In this document: positions 26,210 through 34,287 of the stretch, one piece after another | How the letters are laid out: each line of letters begins with the position of its first letter | Numbering within the stretch: the first letter of the stretch is position 1 | Assembly (NCBI RefSeq): GCF_020687385.1 | Contig: NZ_JAJEQM010000006.1 | Location: forward strand, 1 to 64,000 | DNA: 64,000 nucleotides | From: Hominilimicola fabiformis | GTDB lineage: Bacteria > Bacillota > Clostridia > UBA1381 | Reading direction: 5' to 3' | Position numbers and translations under genes: made by a program | The notes under the pieces: generated by a model | What the model saw: only the letters and a program-made list of their open reading frames with translations | Database searches by the model: none | What the model was told of the DNA's origin: nothing

Positions 26210-26240
26210 AAAAATGTACTGTTTAGGCAGTACATTTTTG
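26210..26240 (+). terminator. Terminator after the amidase gene
   Basis: AAAATGTACTG and CAGTACATTTT with loop TTTAGG, followed by T. Confidence 0.9.
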
Positions 26241-26259
26241 ATTTGGAGCAATATTGTTG

Positions 26260-26288
26260 TTGTTTAAGTAGAAAATCAGTGGTATAAT
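26260..26288 (+). promoter_or_regulatory. SigA-type promoter of the GH4 gene
   Basis: TTGTTT (26260-26265), 17 bp, TATAAT (26283-26288), 33 bp before the start codon. Confidence 0.65.
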
Positions 26289-26320
26289 TAAGTCATAAAA
26301 TTAAAGCGGAGGACAGAAAA

Positions 26321-27709
26321 ATGAAATACGGTAACAATAAATACGAAGATATAAAAATCGCTTATATCGGTGGCGGCTCACGCGGTTGGGCGTGGGGATT
26401 TATGAGCGACCTTGCGGTGTGTGAGGATATGTGCGGTACGGTTTATCTTTACGATATAGATTTAGAGGCTGCAAAGAAAAACGAAAAGATAGGCAACGGC
26501 ATAAAGGATATAGAAGGCTGTAAGTCACAGTGGAAGTACAAAGCCGTTGAAACTGAAAAAGAGGCTCTTGAGGGTGCGGATTTTGTTATTATATCAATTT
26601 TACCGGGTACATTCGATGAAATGGAAAGCGATGTACATACACCGGAAAAATACAATATATATCAATCAGTCGGCGATACGGCAGGTCCGGGCGGGATTTT
26701 GAGAGCGTTAAGAACAATTCCGATGTTTGAAGAAATCGCAGAGAATATAAAAAAGTGTTGCCCTGACGCATGGGTAATCAACTACACAAACCCTATGACA
26801 ATGTGCGTAAAGACTTTGTATAAGGTGTTCCCTGAAATTAAGGCGTTCGGTTGTTGTCACGAAGTGTTCGGTACACAAAAACTGCTTGTAAATGCACTTG
26901 AAGATATTAAAGGTATAAAAGACGTAAAACGTGAGGATATTAAAGTTAATGTTGTCGGAGTAAATCACTTTACTTGGCTTACAAAGGCACAGTACAAGGA
27001 TATAGATATTTTCCCTGTATACCGTGAATTTGCGGAGAAATACAAAGATAACGGCTTTGTGAAGAAGTCAGATGAAAACTGGATGAATAAGTATTTCTCA
27101 TGCAGTGAGAAAGTTAAGATTGACTTGTTTTTAAGATATGGAAGTATCGCCGCGGCAGGGGACAGACATTTGGCTGAATTTTGTCCGGGTGATTGGTATT
27201 TGAAAGACAAAGAAACCGTTGAAAAGTGGGGATTTGCATTAACTCCTGTTTCGTGGAGAAAAGGCGACCTTGAGAAACGTCTTGAAAGAAGTGAAAAACT
27301 TTACAGCGGTGAAGAAAAATTTGAACTAAAGGAAACGGGCGAAGAGGGTGTACAGCAGATAAGAGCATTGCTTGGACTTGGCGACCTTGTTACGAATGTT
27401 AATATACCGAATTACGGTCAAATTCCTAACTTGCCTATCGGTGCGGTTGTAGAAACGAACGCTTGTTTCAGAGCAAATTCGTTAAATCCTGTATTTGCCG
27501 GAAATATTCCGCAGGCAATTTATCCGCTTATAAGCCGTGTGTGCGGTGAACAGGAACAAGTTGTCGATTGTGCTTTAAATCGTGACCTTGACGGTGTATT
27601 TAACGCATTTGCGGCTGACCCTAATATGTGTATTTCGGTTAGTGATGCAAGAAAATTGTTTGACGAAATGGTCGACAATACAAAAGAATATTTGAAAATG
27701 TATTTCTAA
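26321..27709 (+). CDS. GH4 family glycosidase, LplD-like (probable alpha-galacturonidase)
   Basis: A 462-residue NAD+- and metal-dependent glycosidase. The N-terminal Rossmann motif is IAYIGGGSRGWAWG. GH4 hallmarks follow: SILPGTFDEM, QSVGDTAGPGGI, NYTNPM, the metal Cys and base region GCCHEVFGTQ, NHFTW and AAGDRHLAEF. From memory these align closely with Bacillus LplD, an alpha-galacturonidase, better than with maltose or melibiose GH4 enzymes, so a pectin-derived substrate is likely. It has no signal peptide and acts in the cytoplasm. RBS AGCGGAGGA. The small PC4-like gene follows 15 bp later. Confidence 0.82.
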   Translation: MKYGNNKYEDIKIAYIGGGSRGWAWGFMSDLAVCEDMCGTVYLYDIDLEAAKKNEKIGNGIKDIEGCKSQWKYKAVETEKEALEGADFVIISILPGTFDEMESDVHTPEKYNIYQSVGDTAGPGGILRALRTIPMFEEIAENIKKCCPDAWVINYTNPMTMCVKTLYKVFPEIKAFGCCHEVFGTQKLLVNALEDIKGIKDVKREDIKVNVVGVNHFTWLTKAQYKDIDIFPVYREFAEKYKDNGFVKKSDENWMNKYFSCSEKVKIDLFLRYGSIAAAGDRHLAEFCPGDWYLKDKETVEKWGFALTPVSWRKGDLEKRLERSEKLYSGEEKFELKETGEEGVQQIRALLGLGDLVTNVNIPNYGQIPNLPIGAVVETNACFRANSLNPVFAGNIPQAIYPLISRVCGEQEQVVDCALNRDLDGVFNAFAADPNMCISVSDARKLFDEMVDNTKEYLKMYF

Positions 27710-27724
27710 ATCGGAGGAGAAATA

Positions 27725-27946
27725 ATGGCTGAATTGAAGTTTGAAATAAAAGAACATATCGGAACGGTATCCGAGAGCAGTAAAGGTTGGACAAAGGAGC
27801 TTAATATAGTTTCGTGGAACGGTGCAAACCCTAAATTTGATTTGCGTGATTGGGCACCGGAACATGAAAAAATGGGTAAAGGTCTTACTTTTACAAACGA
27901 AGAATTGAAAAATTTAAGAGATATTTTAATTGATATGAATTTATAA
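27725..27946 (+). CDS. PC4/YdbC-like ssDNA-binding protein
   Basis: A 73-residue protein of the bacterial PC4 (YdbC) family, small ssDNA-binding proteins related to eukaryotic coactivator PC4. The conserved stretch GWTKELNIVSWNGANPKFDL and the following RDW are characteristic. RBS CGGAGGAG. It shares a transcript and terminator with the GH4 gene; no functional link is known. Confidence 0.85.
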   Translation: MAELKFEIKEHIGTVSESSKGWTKELNIVSWNGANPKFDLRDWAPEHEKMGKGLTFTNEELKNLRDILIDMNL

Positions 27947-27981
27947 ATAAATGCACCGCTTTTTAGCGGTGTATTTATTTG
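27945..27981 (+). terminator. Terminator after the PC4-like gene
   Basis: AAATAAATGCACCGCT and AGCGGTGTATTTATTT pair over a short T loop; the 3' arm is T-rich. Confidence 0.85.
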
Positions 27982-27987
27982 TATTGA

Positions 27988-28020
27988 TTGTAAACTAAAG
28001 TATATTTATATAGTTGACAA
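27988..28020. promoter_or_regulatory. Candidate BirA operator upstream of bioB
   Basis: TTGTAAAC (27988-27995) and GTTGACAA (28013-28020) form an inverted repeat with a 17-bp spacer; the right half covers the -35 box. It resembles the Firmicutes biotin-repressor site (TTGTTAAC ... GTTAACAA), though with a slightly longer spacer than the usual 15-16. Confidence 0.55.
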
Positions 28021-28042
28021 TATAAATAAGAAGTGATATAAT
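28014..28042 (+). promoter_or_regulatory. SigA promoter of bioB
   Basis: TTGACA (28014-28019), 17 bp, TATAAT (28037-28042). Confidence 0.85.
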
Positions 28043-28076
28043 TCCTACATAAACAATAGGAGAGGTTTTGAGAAAA

Positions 28077-29048
28077 ATGATTGAAGAATTAAAGAACAAA
28101 ATATTTTCGGGAGAAATGATAACAAAAGATGAGGCAATGAGCCTTATAGACGCACCGATTGATGAGCTTTGTAAAGCGGCTGATGAAATTCGTGAAAAGT
28201 TTTGTGACAATGTATTTGACATATGTACAATAATAAATGCAAAAAGCGGAAGATGCAGTGAGGACTGCAAGTATTGTGCACAATCGGCGTTTCACTGCAC
28301 CAATGTTGAGGAATATCCGTTGCTTGACAAGGAAACGGTAGTAAATGCGGCTAAAAAGAGTGCGGACAAGGGTATTAAGCGTTTTTCACTTGTCGCATCG
28401 GGAAAAAGACTGTCTGACAGTGAAGTTGACAAAGTCTGTGAAATTATCAAAGAAATAAGAAAAATAAGCGATATATCAGTCTGTGCATCACTCGGACTTT
28501 TGAACGAAGAACAGTTTAAGCGACTAAAAGACGCAGGCTTAACGCGTGTACACAACAATCTTGAAAGTTCAAGAAATTATTTTCCAAACGTCTGTACAAC
28601 GCATACATATGACGATAAAATAAATGCAATCAAAGCCGCTAAAAAAGCCGGACTTTCTGTGTGCAGCGGCGGTATTGCCGGACTTGGCGAAAGTATGGAG
28701 GACAGAATTGATATGGCATTTGAGGTTAGAAATCTCGGTGTAAGTTCAATGCCCGTAAATATGTTAAATCCGATAAAAGGAACACCATACGAAAACAATA
28801 AAAAACTTACAAAGGACGATATGCGCCGTATATGTGCGATATTCAGATTTATAAATCCGTCAGCCGCAATCAGACTTGCAGGCGGAAGAATACTTCTTGA
28901 CGACGGCGGAAAATCTTGCTTTGAATCCGGTGCAAATGCCGCTATATCGGGCGATATGCTTACAACAACAGGCGAAACGGTAATGTCGGATATGCAGCTT
29001 ATAAAATCGCTTGGTTTTACTGCCGGATTGTTAGACGAAGTTAAGTAA
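28077..29048 (+). CDS. bioB: Biotin synthase
   Basis: A 323-residue radical-SAM enzyme that inserts sulfur into dethiobiotin. The SAM-cluster cysteines are Cys60, Cys64 and Cys67 (CSEDCKYCAQS). Other family motifs: VASGKRLSD, HNNLESSRNYFP, CSGGIAGLGE and AIRLAGGR. I start at ATG 28077 because AGGAGAGG lies 11 bp upstream; a TTG at 28068 would be only 2 bp from it. No other bio genes adjoin, so the cell may import or make dethiobiotin elsewhere. A BirA-like site covers its promoter. Confidence 0.93.
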   Translation: MIEELKNKIFSGEMITKDEAMSLIDAPIDELCKAADEIREKFCDNVFDICTIINAKSGRCSEDCKYCAQSAFHCTNVEEYPLLDKETVVNAAKKSADKGIKRFSLVASGKRLSDSEVDKVCEIIKEIRKISDISVCASLGLLNEEQFKRLKDAGLTRVHNNLESSRNYFPNVCTTHTYDDKINAIKAAKKAGLSVCSGGIAGLGESMEDRIDMAFEVRNLGVSSMPVNMLNPIKGTPYENNKKLTKDDMRRICAIFRFINPSAAIRLAGGRILLDDGGKSCFESGANAAISGDMLTTTGETVMSDMQLIKSLGFTAGLLDEVK

Positions 29049-29134
29049 TTTATACGAAAATGGGTAAAAATATACTAAAACGATATTTAAAAGTTATGTA
29101 ATTATGAAAAAGTTGTAAAGAATTAAAAAAAAGA

Positions 29135-29163
29135 TTGAAATATAAGAAAATAAGTGATATAAT
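29135..29163 (+). promoter_or_regulatory. SigA promoter of tig-clpP-clpX
   Basis: TTGAAA (29135-29140), 17 bp, TATAAT (29158-29163), about 50 bp before tig. Confidence 0.8.
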
Positions 29164-29216
29164 ATACGCTATGTTAATATGTCTGTAATAGGACACAGAA
29201 GGAGGATATTATCACT

Positions 29217-30503
29217 ATGGCAGTGAAAAATGAACAAATCGAAAAAAACCTTGTAAAACTTACATTTGAAGTAAGTGCAGAGGATTTTGACAAGGCAATT
29301 AATCAGGTGTACAAAAAGAATGTAAAGAAGTTTAACGTACCTGGTTACAGAAAAGGCAAAGCTCCAAGAAAGATTATCGAAAAGTATTATACAGAGGCTG
29401 TATTCTATGATGAAGCTATTAACAGCGTACTTCCGCAGGCTTATGACGAAGCTCTAAAGGAATCAGGTGTTGAATCAGTTGCAAGACCTGAAATTGACGT
29501 TGAAGAAATCAAAAAGGGTGAGCCTGTAGTATTTACAGCACTTGTTACAACTAAGCCGGAAGTTAAGCTTGGCGATTACAAAGGTATAGAAGTGGAAAAA
29601 ATTGACCATACTGTAACAGATGAAGATGTAGATAAGGATATCGAGGCTACACAAAAGAAGAATGCAAGACTTATCACAGTTGACGACAGAGCAATCGAAA
29701 ACGGCGATATCGCAGTTATCGACTTTGAAGGCTTTGTAGACGATGTTGCATTTGAAGGCGGCAAGGGCGAAGACTACGAACTTGAAATCGGTTCAGGTAC
29801 ATTCATTCCTGGATTTGAAGAACAGCTTGTAGGTGCTGAAACTGACGCTGATGTTGACGTTAAGGTTACTTTCCCTGAAGAATATCATGCAGAAAACCTT
29901 GCAGGTAAGGACGCAGTATTTAAAGTAAAGGTTAAGGAAATCAAGAAACGTGAACTTCCTGAGCTTGATGACGATTTCGCAAGTGAAGTAAGCGAATTTG
30001 ATACAATGGACGAATTCAGAGCAGACGTTCGCAAAAAGCTTGAAGAGGCTGCTGAAAACAAAGCTAAGGTTGAAACCGAAAATGCAGTTATCGACAAGGT
30101 TATTGAAAATGCCGAGTTCGATCTTCCTGACGCTATGGTTGAAACTCAAATCGACAACAGTGTAAGAGATTTTGCTCAAAGACTTTCATACCAAGGTATG
30201 AACCTTGATATGTATATGCAATATACAGGTATGACAATGGACGCTCTAAGAGCTCAATTCGCTGAACAGGCTAAGAAACAGCTAAGCGGTTCGCTTGTTC
30301 TTGAGGCAATTCAAAAGGCTGAAGGAATCGAAGCAGGTCCTGAAGAAGTTGAACTTGAACTTGTAGATATGTCAAAGAAGTACAATATGGAACTTGACAA
30401 GCTTAAGGAACTTCTTGGTGACGCTGAAAAGGAAAGCATTAAGAAAGACCTTGAAATTCAAAAGACAATCACTATGATTGTAAACAATGCACAGGTAAAA
30501 TAA
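29217..30503 (+). CDS. tig: Trigger factor
   Basis: A 428-residue ribosome-associated chaperone and peptidyl-prolyl isomerase. The ribosome-docking motif appears as VPGYRKGKAPRKIIE in the N-terminal domain. The FKBP domain spans about 150-240 (GDIAVIDFEGFVD, IGSGTFIPGFEEQL), and the helical chaperone arms follow. AAGGAGG lies about 10 bp before the ATG. It leads the conserved cluster tig-clpP-clpX. Confidence 0.96.
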   Translation: MAVKNEQIEKNLVKLTFEVSAEDFDKAINQVYKKNVKKFNVPGYRKGKAPRKIIEKYYTEAVFYDEAINSVLPQAYDEALKESGVESVARPEIDVEEIKKGEPVVFTALVTTKPEVKLGDYKGIEVEKIDHTVTDEDVDKDIEATQKKNARLITVDDRAIENGDIAVIDFEGFVDDVAFEGGKGEDYELEIGSGTFIPGFEEQLVGAETDADVDVKVTFPEEYHAENLAGKDAVFKVKVKEIKKRELPELDDDFASEVSEFDTMDEFRADVRKKLEEAAENKAKVETENAVIDKVIENAEFDLPDAMVETQIDNSVRDFAQRLSYQGMNLDMYMQYTGMTMDALRAQFAEQAKKQLSGSLVLEAIQKAEGIEAGPEEVELELVDMSKKYNMELDKLKELLGDAEKESIKKDLEIQKTITMIVNNAQVK

Positions 30504-30532
30504 TTTCATAATTTCGGAAAGGGATGAATAGT

Positions 30533-31129
30533 ATGGCATTAGTACCAATGGTCGTTGAACAGACCAACAGAGGCGAACGTTCATACGATATTTATTCAAG
30601 ACTGCTTGAGGACAGAATTATATTCTTGGCAGATCAGGTAACTGACGCAACGGCAAGTCTTGTTGTGGCACAGCTTTTATATCTTGAAGCAAAGGATCCT
30701 GATAAAGATATTCAGCTTTATATTGACAGCCCGGGCGGCTCGATTACTGCAGGTATGGCAATTTACGACACAATGCAGTATATAAAGTGTGACGTATCTA
30801 CAATTTGTATCGGTATGGCGGCAAGTATGGGTGCATTCTTGCTTGCGGCCGGTGAAAAAGGCAAGAGATTTGCTTTGCCGAACAGTGAGGTTATGATACA
30901 TCAACCTCTTATTGCCGGCGGCGGACTTAGCGGTCAGACAACTGATATTAAAATATACACAGATCATCTTGTTAATACAAAGAAGAAGATGAATGAAATT
31001 CTTGCAGAGCGTACGGGACAAACTTACGAAAAGCTTTGTGAGGATACAGAGCGTGATAACTTTATGACTGCTCAAGAGGCTAAGGAATACGGCCTTATTG
31101 ACGAGGTTATTGTAAAAGCCTCTAAATAA
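30533..31129 (+). CDS. clpP: ATP-dependent Clp protease proteolytic subunit
   Basis: A 198-residue serine protease that forms the tetradecameric chamber used by ClpX. Catalytic Ser98 is in [14 protein letters not shown] and His123 in VMIHQPL; the Asp lies in the C-terminal third. GGAAAGGG ends directly before an ATG at 30524, too close to be used, so the ATG at 30533 is the start ([10 protein letters not shown]), matching ClpP proteins. Confidence 0.95.
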   Translation: MALVPMVVEQTNRGERSYDIYSRLLEDRIIFLADQVTDATASLVVAQLLYLEAKDPDKDIQLYIDSPGGSITAGMAIYDTMQYIKCDVSTICIGMAASMGAFLLAAGEKGKRFALPNSEVMIHQPLIAGGGLSGQTTDIKIYTDHLVNTKKKMNEILAERTGQTYEKLCEDTERDNFMTAQEAKEYGLIDEVIVKASK

Positions 31130-31143
31130 AGGAGTATAAATAT

Positions 31144-32415
31144 ATGGACGAAAATAAACATTTCAGATGTTCATTCTGCGGAAAAACTGAACAAGAAGTA
31201 GATAAGCTTTTGTCGGGACCGGGGGTATATATCTGTAACGAATGTATAGATATGTGCAACAGTATACTTGACGGTGAATTTGAGCATAAGGGCGGATTTA
31301 CGGCTACTGAACTGCCTAAGCCGAAGGAAATAAAGGCTTTTCTTGATGAATATGTTGTCGGACAGGAGGACGCAAAGAAAATTCTGTCGGTAGCGGTATA
31401 TAATCATTACAAGAGAATAGAACATTCTGATATGGCTGACGATGTGGAACTTCAAAAGAGTAATATACTTATGATAGGTCCGACAGGCAGCGGTAAGACG
31501 TTCCTTGTACAAAATCTTGCAAAGATACTTAATGTACCTTTTGCCATAGCTGACGCTACTTCTCTTACTGAGGCGGGCTATGTCGGCGAGGACGTTGAAA
31601 ATATATTGTTAAAACTTATTCAAGCGGCTGATTACGATATTGACGCTGCAGAACGCGGAATTATATATATTGACGAAATTGATAAAATTGCACGAAAATC
31701 CGAAAATCCGTCAATTACGCGTGACGTTAGCGGTGAAGGTGTTCAACAGGCACTTTTGAAAGTGCTTGAAGGCACTGTTGCGTCAGTTCCTCCGCAGGGC
31801 GGAAGAAAACATCCGCACCAAGAACTTATTCAGATTGATACAACGAATATTTTGTTTATATGCGGCGGTGCTTTTGACGGTATCGAAAAGATTATCGGCT
31901 CAAGAACAGGTAAGCAAGGTTTGGGATTTGGTGCACAGATTTCAAGCAAGAAAGAGTCTAACATCAATGAATTGCTGGGTAAACTTATACCGCAGGATTT
32001 GCTTAAATTCGGATTGATTCCTGAATTTATAGGCAGACTTCCTGTTTTTGCAAGACTTGATAAACTTGACAGAAAAACGCTTATTACAATTCTTACAGAA
32101 CCGAAAAATGCACTTATAAAGCAGTATAAAGCCTTGTTTGCATTTGACGGTGTAAAGCTTGAATTTGAAGATGACGCGATAGAGGCAATCGCTGATAAAG
32201 CGATTGAAAGAAATACAGGTGCGAGAGGACTTCGTTCAATTATCGAGGAGGCAATGTCTGACATTATGTTTGAAGTGCCGTCCGATGACAGTATAAAAAC
32301 CGTTATCATAACAAAGAAGTGTATAACAGATTTAAAAGAACCTAAGATTATACACGAAACTAAGGAAACGAAGAAACTCAAAGAAAATTTAGAGCCTGAC
32401 GGAACTCAGGGTTAA
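31144..32415 (+). CDS. clpX: ClpX ATPase, specificity subunit of ClpXP
   Basis: A 423-residue AAA+ unfoldase. N-terminal four-Cys zinc domain ([11 protein letters not shown] ... YICNECID), Walker [10 protein letters not shown], Walker [12 protein letters not shown], sensor region and C-terminal [11 protein letters not shown]. The IGF loop for ClpP docking is represented by the KQGLGFGA region. AAAGGAG precedes the ATG. It sits 14 bp after clpP. Confidence 0.96.
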   Translation: MDENKHFRCSFCGKTEQEVDKLLSGPGVYICNECIDMCNSILDGEFEHKGGFTATELPKPKEIKAFLDEYVVGQEDAKKILSVAVYNHYKRIEHSDMADDVELQKSNILMIGPTGSGKTFLVQNLAKILNVPFAIADATSLTEAGYVGEDVENILLKLIQAADYDIDAAERGIIYIDEIDKIARKSENPSITRDVSGEGVQQALLKVLEGTVASVPPQGGRKHPHQELIQIDTTNILFICGGAFDGIEKIIGSRTGKQGLGFGAQISSKKESNINELLGKLIPQDLLKFGLIPEFIGRLPVFARLDKLDRKTLITILTEPKNALIKQYKALFAFDGVKLEFEDDAIEAIADKAIERNTGARGLRSIIEEAMSDIMFEVPSDDSIKTVIITKKCITDLKEPKIIHETKETKKLKENLEPDGTQG

Positions 32416-32441
32416 GAAACTTTAGGAAGGTGTGAGAAAGA

Positions 32442-33743
32442 ATGTTTGTATCAGAAGATTTGACAGTAAACGAGAAAAATCATCTTGTTATTGGTAAAAA
32501 TGATACTGTTGAACTTGCAAAGGAGTTTGGAACTCCGCTATATGTATTAGATGAGGATTTAATAAGAAAAAATTGTCGTGTTTATAAAAACTCGATGGAT
32601 AAATATTACGGAGGAAACGGACTTGTCCTTTATGCAAACAAGGCTTTCTGCTCACTTTTCACTTGCAGACTTGTTAAAGAAGAAGGTTTGGGTATTGACG
32701 TTGTATCGGGCGGCGAGCTTTATACGGCGATAAAGGCAGATTTTCCTATGGATAAAGTCTATTTTCACGGCAATAATAAAACTGCTGATGAAATTGAGCT
32801 TGCAGTTAAAAATAAAGTTGGTAATATCATAGTTGATAATATTTACGAACTTGAAGCACTTAACGAAACTGCTAAGAAATACGGTGTTGTTCAGAACATA
32901 ATGTTCAGAATCAAACCGGGTGTTGACGCTCATACTCACAGCTTTATTCAAACAGGTCAAATTGATTCAAAGTTCGGTGTTGCACTTGAAAACGGCGAAG
33001 CGTTTGAAATTATTGAAAAAGCAAGTAAAATGTCTAACGTAAAAGTAAACGGTGTTCACTGCCACATCGGTTCACAAATTTTTGATATTGAACCGTTCTG
33101 TAAAGCGGCTGAAATAATGATGAACTTTGTAGGCGACTTAAAGGACAAGCTTGGTCTTGAAATTGATAATCTTAACCTTGGTGGCGGATACGGTATTATG
33201 TATACCGAAAATGACGATCCTGTACCGTATGATGAATATATTCAGCACGTTTCAGAGGTTGTTAAGGCTACTGCAGAAAAAAGAGGAGTCAAACTACCGT
33301 TCATTCTTATGGAGCCTGGCCGTTCAATTATTGCACCGGCAGGTATTACGCTTTATACAGTAGGCGGAATTAAGGATATTAAGAATGTGAGAAAGTATGT
33401 GTCGGTAGACGGCGGTATGGGTGATAACCCAAGATATATACTTTACGAATCAGAGTACGAGGCGGTTGTTGCGAACAACGCAAATGCCGAACGTACCGAA
33501 AAGGTTACAGTAGCAGGTAAGTGCTGTGAATCCGGAGATATTTTGCTTAAAGATGCGATGATGCCGGAAATCAAAGTCGGAGATACTTTGGCAGTTCTTG
33601 CAACAGGTGCTTATAACTATTCAATGGCAAGCAATTATAACAGAATTCCGAGAGCGGCAGTTGTTGCTGTTTCGGACGGTAAAGCTAAGGTAGTTGTAAA
33701 GCGTGAATCATATGAGGACCTTATAAAGAACGACGTTCTTTAA
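32442..33743 (+). CDS. lysA: Diaminopimelate decarboxylase
   Basis: A 433-residue fold-III PLP enzyme that makes lysine from meso-DAP. The PLP lysine is Lys67 in VLYANKAF. Other motifs: HCHIGSQIFD, NLGGGYGI, EPGRSIIAPAG and the cross-subunit Cys in CCESGD. It follows clpX by 26 bp and ends the tig-clpP-clpX transcript, an unusual partner. It completes the lysine route whose earlier steps (dapF, dapL) lie at 14.7-16.9 kb. Confidence 0.95.
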   Translation: MFVSEDLTVNEKNHLVIGKNDTVELAKEFGTPLYVLDEDLIRKNCRVYKNSMDKYYGGNGLVLYANKAFCSLFTCRLVKEEGLGIDVVSGGELYTAIKADFPMDKVYFHGNNKTADEIELAVKNKVGNIIVDNIYELEALNETAKKYGVVQNIMFRIKPGVDAHTHSFIQTGQIDSKFGVALENGEAFEIIEKASKMSNVKVNGVHCHIGSQIFDIEPFCKAAEIMMNFVGDLKDKLGLEIDNLNLGGGYGIMYTENDDPVPYDEYIQHVSEVVKATAEKRGVKLPFILMEPGRSIIAPAGITLYTVGGIKDIKNVRKYVSVDGGMGDNPRYILYESEYEAVVANNANAERTEKVTVAGKCCESGDILLKDAMMPEIKVGDTLAVLATGAYNYSMASNYNRIPRAAVVAVSDGKAKVVVKRESYEDLIKNDVL

Positions 33744-33768
33744 TATATTGGTTTAATTAAACTGACAC

Positions 33769-33797
33769 AAAAAGGAGCTGAAATCAGCTCCTTTTTG
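33769..33797. terminator. Bidirectional terminator between lysA and hxlR
   Basis: AAAAAGGAGCTG and CAGCTCCTTTTT with loop AAAT. It has T or A runs on both sides and lies between convergent genes. Confidence 0.92.
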
Positions 33798-34148
33798 TTA
33801 TTTTTGTTCTGTCATAGAACAGTTAGGACAAATGTTGTTTGCCTTTAAATAATTATTTCCCCAATCGCAAATGCTTGATAATATAGGAATAAAACTTGTT
33901 CCGAGCGGCGTAAGTGAATATTCCACTTTCGGCGGAACTACGGGATAAACTTTTCGTGCAATCAGTCCGTCATTTTCAAGTTCGCGGAGCTGTTTTGTAA
34001 GCATTTTCGGCGTTGCGGATGAAAGCAATTTTTGTAATTGCCCAAAACGTAATGTTTTACCCGATAAGTGCCATAATATAAGTGGCTTGTATTTTCCGCC
34101 CACTATTTCAAGTGTTGCCTCAACAGGGCATATATAATCGTGGTTCAT
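33798..34148 (-). CDS. HxlR-family winged-helix regulator
   Basis: A 116-residue MarR-like regulator of the HxlR family: CPVEATLEIVGGKYKPLILW, RFGQLQKLL, TPKMLTKQLRELENDGLI and VEYSLTPLG are the family signature. Cys11 in the N-terminal YICPVEA, and a C-terminal CPNC pair, could serve redox or metal sensing. I use the ATG at 34148, with TTGGAGG upstream. It is divergent from the copper ATPase, and a perfect 22-bp palindrome lies inside its own promoter, so autoregulation is likely. Control of the ATPase is inferred from position. Confidence 0.88.
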   Translation of the reverse strand: MNHDYICPVEATLEIVGGKYKPLILWHLSGKTLRFGQLQKLLSSATPKMLTKQLRELENDGLIARKVYPVVPPKVEYSLTPLGTSFIPILSSICDWGNNYLKANNICPNCSMTEQK

Positions 34149-34166
34149 ATGTATTACCTCCAATCC

Positions 34167-34195
34167 ATACTATCATAAATGATAGTATCTATCAA
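34167..34195 (-). promoter_or_regulatory. hxlR promoter carrying a perfect 22-bp palindrome
   Basis: ATACTATCAT, AA, then its exact reverse complement (34167-34188). On the minus strand the palindrome fills the spacer of TTGATA (34195-34190), 17 bp, TAGTAT (34172-34167). A bound regulator would block this promoter. Confidence 0.75.
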
Positions 34196-34207
34196 AAAAG
34201 TGCATAC

Positions 34208-34235
34208 TTGAAAAATAAATAATTTACGATATAAT
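34208..34235 (+). promoter_or_regulatory. SigA-type promoter of the copper ATPase gene
   Basis: TTGAAA (34208-34213), 16 bp, TATAAT (34230-34235). The palindrome ends 19 bp upstream of the -35. Confidence 0.65.
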
Positions 34236-34287
34236 AATATCATAAACAATAAATAAATTCAATCAAAATATTCGGGACGGTGATAAT

